From the NCBI RefSeq assembly GCF_002234675.1, contig NC_019867.2, positions 406,001 through 470,000 on the forward strand: a stretch of 64,000 bases of DNA, written 5' to 3'. The notes under the pieces were generated by a model. The model did not search any database. It worked only from the letters and a program-made list of their open reading frames with translations, and was not told the DNA's origin. Positions 50,509-60,600 of this stretch are shown here, in pieces (within the stretch, counting starts at the first letter, position 1; each line of letters starts with the position of its first letter). Position numbers and translations under genes: made by a program. Source of the stretch: Oryzias latipes (taxonomy: Eukaryota; Chordata; Actinopteri; Beloniformes; Adrianichthyidae).

Positions 50509-53432
50509 ATGGGACAAACGCAAAGGTAACGTTTGTGTTTCCAGTGCTTTTTGTTTCTGCTGATTGTGATTGTGAATGACTCCCGTTTCTCCATAACCAG
50601 GACCTCCTACCTGGCTGCTGTGCTGATGTTCTGGCTGCTGGTCGTTAGGAAGAGTCATGCAAGTGTAAAATGTAAGGCTCAGGTAAAAATTACCTTTGAC
50701 GTGTTTTGTCATAGTTTCTTAGAACAAAGTCTTTTTTTTCCTTTGATGTACTCATTGCAGTATGTTGATGATGGTGATTTATTTAAGTATGAAAGTTTCT
50801 TAATCCCTTTGATTGCTTGACAGCTTCTCGTGGCTTTGAGTCGGACACATGGGAGTCGCAGGTTCCTGGCTTTGAGTTTATACCACAGTACCGGGTTTCT
50901 GCAGCCCAGCCTCAGGTTCCTCACTATCCATCAGTTCATTCTGAGATGCATTACCTAACATTGGGGCCCAAAGCACTTCACAGCCAGTCCAACCGAAAAG
51001 ACCAGGGTCAGAGGCAAGAACGCCAACCAGCGCTTCAACCCCAGGCACCTGGCTACCAGCTAAAATCTCTTCCTTGGTCACCCAACTACAAAGAACAAAC
51101 AGGCCTTGGTCACCAGCAAAGACCTCTGCCTCTGGGGTATAGCTACCTGCAAAAACCTGAGAACCAGGTACTTGGTCATCTCCAAAGACCTCACTCCCAA
51201 AATCGTGGTTACCTCAAGGTATCTGAGCCGGAGGTACCAAGCCGCCAGCAGAGACCTCAGACTCAAGATCATGGCTACTCTAAGAAACCTAGTTCTCTGG
51301 TACTAAATCAGCAGCAGGGAACACAACCAGGGGTTTTCAGTTTTCCCCCCAAATCTGACCTTGAGGTTCCAAGTCAACAGAGAACCAAACATCACCAAAA
51401 CAGTCACAGTTACTTCCTAAAACCACAACCTGAAATGCCAGCCCATCAACAGAGGCTTCAAAGTCACCTCCAGAAACCCCAACCTGAGGGGTCAGCCCAG
51501 CAGAGACCTCCTGGTTACCTCCAGAAACCTCAACCTGAGGTATCAGCCCAGCAGAGACCTCCTGGTTACCTCCAGAAACCCCAACCTGAGAGGTCAGCCC
51601 AGCAGAGACCTCCTGGTTACCTCCAGAAACCTCAACCTGAGAGGTCAGCCCAGCAGAGACCTCCTGGTTACCTCCAGAAACCTCAACCTGAGGTATCAGC
51701 CCAGCAGAGACCTCCTGGTTACCTCCAGAAACCCCAACCTGAGAGGTCAGCCCAGCAGAGACCTCCTGGTTACCTCCAGAAACCTCAACCTGAGGTATCA
51801 GCCCAGCAGAGACCTCCTGGTTACCTCCAGAAACCCCAACCTGAGAGGTCAGCCCAGCAGAGACCTCCTGGTTACCTCCAGAAACCTCAACCTGAGGTAT
51901 CAGCCCAGCAGAGACCTCCTGGTTACCTCCAGAAACCCCAACCTGAGAGGTCAGCCCAGCAGAGACCTCCTGGTTACCTCCAGAAACCCCAACCTGAGAG
52001 GTCAGCCCAGCAGAGACCTCCTGGTTACCTCCAGAAACCTCAACCTGAGAGGTCAGCCCAGCAGAGACCTCCTGGTTACCTCCAGAAACCCCAACCTGAG
52101 AGGTCAGCCCAGCAGAGACCTCCTGGTTACCTCCAGAAACCCCAACCTGAGAGGTCAGCCCAGCAGAGACCTCCTGGTTACCTCCAGAAACTCCAACCTG
52201 AGAGGTCAGCCCAGCAGAGACCTCCTGGTTACCTCCAGAAACCTCAACCTGAGGTATCAGCCCAGCAGAGACCTCCTGGTTACCTCGAGAAACCCCAACC
52301 TGAGGGGTCAGCCCAGCAGAGACCTCCTGGTTACCTCCAGAAACCTCAGTATGAGATGCCATCTAATCGGCAAAGACTTCAACCCAGTGATTATTTTCAG
52401 AAACCACATAAGGAGCTAAGTACTCTACAAAGACAACCTCAAATGCCTGATTCCCATGAGAAACCTGAGGCCCAAGTATTGAGGCATCAAAAGAGACCTG
52501 CTTTCCAAAGCCTTGGTTACCCAGAGGCTCCTCTGGCCAGAGTTTCAAACTACCAGCTGAAACCTCATCTTCAAATTCATGGCTATTCACAAAAGCCTGA
52601 GGCCAAGGTTTTTGAAAACCAGCAGAGAAAACGGGCCCAGAGTCATGGTAACCCCAACAAACCTCAGTCTGAGGTACCAAGTCACCACAGAAGACCTCAG
52701 CCCCAAGGGCAGAGCCACCAACAAATGATCCCGTCTCACGGGCCTCGATCCCTGTTGTCTAACTACTTTAAACAATCTGTTCCTCAAACATCGAGTAACC
52801 AGCAAGAGTTTCAACAGGGTGGACTTGGTTATCGGCTGAATTCTCAGTCACTGCCTCAAAGCTACCAACAGAGACCTGGGCACCACAAGTCTCCTGTCCA
52901 GGAACCTAATCATCAGCTCCAGAGCACAAGACACAAACTGGGTTCCGAGGCACAGTTTTCAGACCTTCAGCAGAACCCCCTGTACCTTCAGAGACCCACC
53001 TACCAGGAGCAACCTGAACTTCAAGGAGCCAGGTCCAAGCAGCAGAAGTCTAGTAACAAGCAGGAGCTTCAGTCAGAGAAGTCAAGCCGCCAGATGAGGC
53101 CTGGCCTACAGGGCACAAGGTTTGTGCAAGGGTCTCAGCGCCAAATGCCTTTTCCACCGGGACTTCAGCCCCAAGGAACGGCTCGACGGACACCTCAGGC
53201 CCAAGAGGAGTACAAGGAAGCGTCAGAGGCCCAATTCCCAAACCCTCTGCAGGGATTCGCACCTCGGATGCTAAGACACAGGCAGGGCTCAATGGCTCAA
53301 CAGCAGGGATCTCAACCGCACACTCTACAGCCACAAGGGCCTCAAGCATCAGACCACAGGCATGGTCCTTGGCTCTGGCCTTCAAGATATGCCATGTTTG
53401 GCTCTCCAGGCTCCAACCATAACGAGGAATGA
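50509..53432 (+). CDS. Secreted Pro/Gln-rich repeat protein B, unrecognised
   Basis: Three coding exons: 50509-50525 (17 nt, MGQTQ plus two bases), 50601-50671 and 50824-53432, in phase, giving 898 residues. Exons 1-2 encode a signal peptide, RTSYLAAVLMFWLLVVRKSH, then A-S-V-K. The giant third exon is Gln/Pro-rich: a spacer, then degenerate units of about 17-18 residues (QQRPQTQDHGYSKKP), then 17 near-identical 17-residue repeats of the type SAQQRPPGYLQKPQPE(R/V/G), then degenerate units again. The C-terminal third is also Q/P/R-rich and basic. There is no cysteine framework and no recognised domain. AATAAA at 53490-53495 is the poly(A) signal. Paired Gln and Lys in every repeat (YLQK) would suit transglutaminase cross-linking, as in egg-envelope or cornified proteins; this is inference. 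No family is named. Confidence 0.78.
51472..52338 (+). repeat. 51-bp coding repeat, 17 copies
   Basis: Seventeen in-frame 51-bp units within protein B. Almost all differences are at one codon pair (GAGAGG for E-R, GAGGTA for E-V, GAGGGG for E-G) plus CCC/CCT and CTC/CTT wobble. The first half tends to alternate R and V units, which points to a 102-bp higher-order step. Confidence 0.95.
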
Positions 53433-53489
53433 AAAAGGTCAAAGGTGAGCCTGAACCCCTTTGGTGTCATGTTGGGTCAATGTTTTCTA

Positions 53490-53495
53490 AATAAA
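53490..53495 (+). terminator. Poly(A) signal of P/Q-rich gene B
   Basis: AATAAA hexamer 57 bases past the stop codon. Confidence 0.6.
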
Positions 53496-55095
53496 ATTTA
53501 TTTTTCAGTGACTGACTCTCTGCAGCCGTAGAGTCAAAGAAGACGAGCTTTAAATATTGTTTTTCACTTTCGTTTTGGACTTTCATGCAGGTTTTTTTGG
53601 ATTAAAACTGTCATGAAGCCTTTTCTGTGTGGAGCTCCTTTGTGTGATTAAAGGTCCGGTTCTGGTTCTTCTGGGTCAAACGATGAAACAAATTCTTTCT
53701 TTCAAGCGTTCAGTGTGCTCAGATTTAAGGGTGTCTTGTTTGACAGTGAAGGGGTTCAAGAGCTTCAGATACTTTGCCAATTGCTGTTTTAAGAACATTG
53801 ATGTGGGCGGAGCCAACTCTGTCTGTTCCACTTCTGGCCGTTTGCCCTGCAGAACCTGCATGATGTCATATCATAAGGTTTGCATTTACAGGGCTACCAG
53901 CTTTCACGCATTTGATTTTCTCGCCACACCCGTATTTCTCCGGCGGAACTCAGTTTCTTTTAATTTCTCTCTGAAATGCTACTGGGATCCATGAATTTGA
54001 CCTGCAGAAATGATTACTCGATTACAAGAAGTTGGTCTTTGTTTGCGAAAGTGGACGGTTCAAAAGACTGGCTCATTGTATAATTTAAGTATGTATTTTT
54101 TCTTTTCCTTTTATATAAATCCAGGCTGGAGTTCATTCATGTTATCCTGGAAATACTCAGAGGATGGATGGGCTGAGTTCTGGATCAGAATAATTCAGAT
54201 TTTCCACCAATTATTCAGTTCAGTTTCTTTTGGAAATAATTATAACCAAGACCAGGAACCGCTTGGCCCTGATGGAACTTTACCACCAATAATGACAAAA
54301 CTGCAGCTTTGAGTCGTTTCAAAGGCTCACAATCCAGAACAAGAGACTGAGTTCAAAACCTTTTCTTGTAAATGCCGTGTCTTGTCTTAATGACTATCTA
54401 GTTTAGTTTGTTTGGTGTTGGTCTCACTGACAGTATTTGAGAACTGGACTGATTGACCCCGCCCCCTTGTATAACCGGAAGTACCTGCTGGCTGCAGGAA
54501 GCCAAAATCCAACAGACGTCTCTAGAGAAACAAACAGCTGTCAGTCGTTCTATTGGTCAGATGAACTGCTCTGACCGAGTACCTCGTCTCTGCTCCTGCT
54601 CCTACACCTGGCTGTGGATCCTGTCTCAGGCTCGACTCGCGCCCCCGACTGTCCCCCCCACTCCGTCTGGATGAAGCTCGTCTGCCGGACTTTATACATG
54701 TAGTTGTAGATTTAGATAAGTTAATTCTTCTCTAAGAGTTCTGGTAAATCGCCTCTCCGTCCTGGGGGAGGATCCCTCCTTCATGTGGCCCCCCCTGAGG
54801 TTTCTTCGTTTTTTAAGGGCAGGGATGCCAGTATAGTTTAGTCAGTTTTTTAGTTCATTTTAGTATTTTCCTGTTGAATTCTATGTAGTCATGATCCTTT
54901 TGAGTTCATATTTTACTTTTTCAATTACCAATACGAAGCCCATAGAGACTGTTGTTGTGAATTTGGGCTAAACAAATCAAATTGAATTGAATCTGATACT
55001 TTAACATCTTCTTGATATTGTTTCTGATATTTATCACAGTTTACTACTTTATTCTTGTAGTACACTTTGTTAGTTCATTTTAGTATTTTCCTATA
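53496..55095. other. Intergenic DNA with dispersed retroposon-like repeat
   Basis: No gene seen. 54445-54600 resembles 30220-30330 in inverse orientation. A retroposon-like 3' end at about 54810-54995 ends in GAATTGAAT-type repeats (TTGGGCTAAACAAATCAAAT then TGAATTGAAT). A second copy begins at about 55065 and is split by the transposon at 55096. Confidence 0.45.
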
Positions 55096-56647
55096 GGCTC
55101 CGTGCACGAAAGTAAGGAGTTCTACTTCCGCCGCCTTGAGTGTGAGGCCGACCATTTCCGGTTTGCGACTTCTATAGCAGCGACACGGCAGATTTTGATT
55201 GCGAAAGATGGCATATTTCACCCGTTTTCTACAAGGTCTCCCGAAAATCGACGTGAACGACATCTATAGGATTGTCGACCAGTGCGTGGTTACATGGGCA
55301 AAATATCGTGTCTAAAATATATACTGTCGAGAATACCGAAAGGAAATGAGTCCCGTTGTAAACAAACCTGTGCTGTCACATATTTATGCAACAGCTCGGT
55401 AACATACGAGGTGATCTTCCAAACGTGCTTTTATTAATTTTATGAATATTATGAAGTGCCTGTTCGCTTATCATTTTATATTTAATCCGTGTGGTCAGTG
55501 CTTTTTTTGTGGAAGAAGAACAGAAGTGAAGAACAACCCAGTGTTAGGAGAGGCTAACAACATGGGCTAACAACATTAGCCTTTTGATGGAGACAAAATC
55601 CAGGACAAACCATGTGGGAAACGCTGCAATCTGCATCCTGGCTGCACGTAAATGATCAGCCTTTATTTGTCGGGGCACAATTAGAAACATAATTCCATGT
55701 GTCGTGATTTTTTTTGAACAGTTTCTAAGGACTGAGCGGCATTTCTGCTCTAAGCTCACACACACTGTGTGCTCTGCTCTGTCCTCGTGAGTCCGGCAGC
55801 CGCTAACCCAGAGCGGCGGTTCGGCTCGCAGTCCGAATTCTCACACATAACAAACGCACACGTAACAAAGCACCCTCCCCTCAAACACATTAATAAATCC
55901 GGCTGCTCTGCTCAGAGAGGTTCACTCGGTCCACTGGCACCGGAGCCCGAACGCAGAGCTCGGATGGCGGGTCCAGACCTCAGTCAGTGGACACGCATCC
56001 CCCCCCGCATCTCCCTCGTGAGGGGTGAAAGAGAGGGGAGACCCAGCGGAGCGGGGCTTTACGCGGGGCGTCCGCAGAGCCGCTGGTCGGTCCCATATGC
56101 GCTCCAAAGCTTTCTCTCAGCGAAACACCGTCTATGCATGACGTAACCCAGAGCAGCAGTGACACACGATCGGAATGACCGTTTACATGAACAACGATCG
56201 GTATACCCAGCTATCTCGATCGGAAAGAAATTTTGATCCGAACGAGTCTGACCGGGGCAAAGTATTACGAACGCCGTGTTTACATGACGCATTTTCTTTC
56301 CGATTGCTGCAAATACGAAACACGACTCGTCTTGTTTGGGGTGAAGTCCTCCCGCAGTGTTCACCATCCATTCGGCTCTCACCGACACATCTACTGGAAA
56401 GCTATGAAAGCTTATATTAGTACTGTTGTACTTTGACAAATTCGCACACGGGTACAAAACAATGTTGTGATGTCTTTGTCACGCGTTGAAACACCAAACG
56501 CCTCTCTTTTACCCGAAATCCGCTCCTATTTACTCAAAACTAGCAACTCAACAAAACTCCCCACAACAATAACACGACCAACAGGAAGTTGTCGGCCTCA
56601 CACTCGAAACACGGAAGTTAACCGGAAGTTCTATCGTGCACGTAGGC
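55096..56647. mobile_element. DNA transposon, about 60-bp TIRs, TA target duplication
   Basis: The left end (GGCTCCGTGCACGAAAGTAA) and inverse of the right end (GCCTACGTGCACGATAGAAC) are imperfect inverted repeats whose match runs about 60 bp inward to a shared GAGTGTGAGGCCGAC. TA dinucleotides flank both ends (55094-55095 and 56648-56649). The insertion splits a repeat whose unbroken relative lies at 54810-54995 (TTTAGTATTTTCCT ... TGATCCTTTTGAGTTCAT). It is 1552 bp with no transposase frame. The superfamily is unresolved. Confidence 0.75.
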
Positions 56648-57634
56648 TATTGAACTCTTTGTATTCGTGATCCTTTTGAGTTCATGTTTACTTTGAAGCC
56701 CATTGAGACGACTGTTGTTGTGATTTTGGGCTATACAAATTGAATTGAATTGAATTGGCCAACCAGAGGCCTCAAGAAAAGCATGCGGTGCCCGCTGGCC
56801 CCACCTTGAACACTAAATGTTTGACAGATTCTCCCAAGCCGGCTTTCACCGGAAGGGGTGTGGACTTCCAAGACGCTCATTTCTGATTGGTGACAGTAGT
56901 TTCCATAGAAATGTTAAAAAAGAAACGTTGACTCAGATCAATTCGGACCAATCACAGCTCAAACCTTATCTGGCTCCAACATGGCGGCCTCCCTGTTGTG
57001 GAAAAATGGCGACTAATTGACTTCATTTGGTTGGAGCCAGAAATCAGCCATTTTCTGTGGATGACGTCACCCCCCTCCCCCGGCTAGTCCTCTTAACAGT
57101 CAATAGCTGTTCTTCCAGAAGTTATTTCTTTATCAATGACTCAGCTTTTGACCTCGTGGCGCTGTCACTCATCAACTCTCATTTCATGTGTCTCTGCCTT
57201 TGGAGTGACTTGTTTCTGCACCGAGTCTCACTCCTAGAGTGACTGCACCACATGAGCCAGTGAAGGCGTTCTTAGGATGGAGCCGGTTAGTCCAGTTCAT
57301 CTGGAATGAAGCTCGTAGTCATGGTTGTCAGGGGACTTTTCGAAAGTTTGAATCCTTTTTTTTCTAGGTTTTTTTTTCCAGTTCGGATTCAGACTCGAAC
57401 TGTGACTGCAGAGGAGAACCGGTTTAGGATTCAGGACTTCGATGCGTTTCTGCTTTGACTGCACGATGAATCACCTGTCGGAGTCTGCGCTCTAAATTCC
57501 CACGCTGGCTGCGGCCCCTGAACGCAGCACGAGGGCCAGCCCCGCTCAGGCGGATCTCTGGCCGCCGTCTCTCCCGGTGCGGGTCGCAGTTCGCCCTGAA
57601 CCCGCCGGAGGAGGAGCTGCCGGAGCCCGCAGAG
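56648..57634 (+). promoter_or_regulatory. unc13b upstream region
   Basis: Holds the 3' half of the split retroposon repeat, ending in a GAATTGAATTGAATTG tract at about 56740-56756. A dispersed repeat follows at 56757-57010. The stretch 57480-57634 is GC- and CpG-rich and is likely the unc13b promoter and 5' UTR. Confidence 0.45.
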
Positions 57635-60600
57635 ATGTCCCTGCTGTGCGTCAGAGGTGAGTCCTAACGCACGCGCGCGGGAGCAGACCTGACCCGAGGC
57701 TGCGAGCCCGTGTCGGGTCCGTTAGTCAGCTCTGCGTTAACGGAAAGTCGGTAGATTTAGTGGAACTAAAGAGACTCTGAATGAAATGATGGAAAAAGTG
57801 CTTTCAGAGAATCCGGATGTGGCGCGCGCCGGTTCGGCTCGTGCTGATCCATCCGTCCAGAGTTCTGTCCTCCATCAGAGAGGAGCATCACGGAGGAGGT
57901 TCTGCTGTAGCGGGTTCTGTGAACTTCTCTTCCTCTTCTGTGATGCTGCGGTTCTGTGCTTGCCCTGCTGTGGTTCAGGTGCCAGCTGTGGTTGTTGTTG
58001 TGGTTGACCTTTTGGCACGCCCCTCAGGGTCACCACTGCTGTGGTTCACATGGTGTTCAGCGTTTTCAGGTCCTGAACTTTGACCTCATTTCCTCCTGAA
58101 CTTTTCTAGTCCCCATGGTTTCCTGCAGACGTTCTTGTGGAACTCCGAGCAGTGGTCCAGACCCGTCAGGCTGACCGGGCAGCTGCTGCATCCGGCCCCC
58201 ATCAGTGAGGCTGGCGGCGGCGGCGTTTTGAGGAATGCAGACTAACCTGCAGAGTGATGGAACTTCCTTGTGGAAGAATGGCGTTCCTGTGAGTTCTGTT
58301 AAAATGCAGAACCCTGTCAAGCTCTTGAGACCCGAACTCTTCTTTGAAATGTTTTTTGATTTCATAGTCCCAGGGCCCCATGTCATCAGAATTAACTTCA
58401 GGGAAAATAACGCCCAGGTCTCCAGAGGTCAAAGGTCACACCTGTGTTCTAGATGAGGAGGAACCTGAAGAAAAGCATCATGGGATGCAGCTGAAGCTGC
58501 AAACCGCCATGCGGTGGGCTGACGGTGGAACCAGCAGAGCTTGAGGCCGCTGGCATTGGAGGGGGTGGGGGTGGGGGGTGGACTAATCCTCAGGCCATCT
58601 GCTGCGTGCTGCGTTCAGGCGCCGCGCTGGAATCCGCCTCTGCATTCCATCCGGCTTCCTGGTTGGCTTCCTTCAAAAACAATCAGCACTTCCTGGAGGC
58701 GTGGCCAAATGGCTTTTTTTTGCATCTGACTCGGGTCCTGATTCCTGGGCCGCATGTGGCCCACATGTGCTAGAACTGGTCCAACTGTGGCCCACGTGTG
58801 CCAGATGAGAGCATCAGAGGTGAAGAAGAACCTCAGATGTTCCCGTCCCGTTCAGGAACCAGGCGATTCCTCACAGCAGAGGGACACATCCATGCAGGAC
58901 TCTGGGTTCTTGAGGGTTCTACAGAACTTGGAGAACTTCTCGTCACGACTGACTGCTTCTCATGGCGCAGACGACTGCGTAACCTCGCAGCCCCCTGAGC
59001 GCTGCAGCTGGTCGTGGGTTTTTGGAGGACCAGCTACACTCCATCCGGGTGGAGGAGGTGGAGGAGGGGGCAGAGCTAACCTGAGCAGACCGCAGATGCA
59101 GCAGGGATGAGGATGAGGATGAGGAGGATCTCTGGAAGGGGCTGCGCTGCTTGTGGTTCTTCTTCGTCCCGTCGGCGTTTGGAGGCAGAGGTTCCGTTTT
59201 CTGCTGTTAGATCATTTGTTGCAGCTTCGGGCCCGGTTCTGTTCTGGGTTCTGCTCTGCAGCCTCCAGGATGTTTAGATGGAAGACCGTCATCTCCCTCT
59301 TCCTCACACAGTCCAGTTCTGGAGCTGTGGCTGGAACCAGGGTGCAGAACCAAACTGGTGAAGCCTGTATTCCCGGGGGTGGGGGTGGGGGCATCTGCCT
59401 CAGGAAACGGCGTTCGTTCCACATTAGAACTAAAACCGATGAAACCAGAACCTCCAGGTTCTTCTGAGACCTTCACACCCCAAAGTCCTGGTTCCTTCAG
59501 CTGAAGACGGATCCGACTCAAAAGGAGGTGTTCTTCAAATCACCCCCCCCCCCCAATAACAGGTTGCCATAGCAACACAGAGTGGGTTTTGGATAAATAA
59601 GACATTTAAAAGATATAAATTTTTATTCTCGATGTCTGCACTCTGCACAAAAATGCCTTAAGTGGGAGGGGTACTGTGACCAGAGGTAACTCCGCCCACT
59701 TCCACATAGTTTAGGAAATGGGTGATTGGGAGGGAGGGGCACAGAGAAATGCTCCTAACAAAGCAAATATCTGAGTTTTAGTCAGCAAACCCCATTCTGG
59801 GAGGAAAATCTGAATGATGTGAGATAAGATTTGCTTTGTTGTCACGGAGTTACCATTCACAGTGAGAATATAGTATAATATAGTATAATATAAAGGATTA
59901 ATATGTACAATAGGTATGCAGTGTACAGCAGAAGTGTACAAATATTAACATGTCAGGTGTGTAAATAGAGCATGGAGGTTGGGAAGTGTTTACATGGGAT
60001 AGATACTTAAATAAGTAGAAATACATCTAAATATACACAGATATAAATATACACAGATATACATATATAAACAAATGCATTGGCTTGTGTTGTGGCAGAT
60101 TTCATCTGTGCGTTTGGTTATTGTTTATGGAAAGAAGCTGTTTTTGAGTCTGGTGGTTTTGGTTCTGATTCCTCTGTAGCCCCTCCCAGAGGGCAGCAGG
60201 TCAGACAGGTCCTGTCCCTGATGATGTTCTGGATGTCAGTCAGGGAGGGTAGAGGGCATCCAGTGATGGTCTGAACCGTCTCTCCTCATTGGTGCAGTGA
60301 TGGTTCAATGGATGACGGTGGACGGTCACCTTAAAGACCATCCCAGATGTGCTTATAGACGGCGCTTTCATGACCGGCGCCATGCAGAGTCACATGAGCT
60401 CATTTGGTTTTTGTTTAGTCAGCACACTTTGTGGCCCCCCCTAACTCCATGACTTGGGCAGGGGGGGGGGCGGGGCTTCCGGTCCCATGAGCCCCATTGT
60501 GACATCATAGCCTGTCCTCTGGTTAACGGTGTGGGCGGGGCCAGAATGAACGGTGGTTATTGAGGGAAATGAAGTTTTTCTGTTGTCAGGGTCACAGAAA

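Noticed and set aside
51337-52362. Antisense open frame opposite the 51-bp repeats of protein B
   Set aside because: It follows from the stop-free 51-bp repeat. The sense strand has the signal peptide, splice sites and poly(A) signal.
46586-53432. SCPP (secretory calcium-binding phosphoprotein) P/Q-rich genes
   Set aside because: The composition is similar, but SCPP genes have many small phase-0 exons and a separate signal-peptide exon. Here the introns are phase 2 and phase 1 and the main exon is giant.
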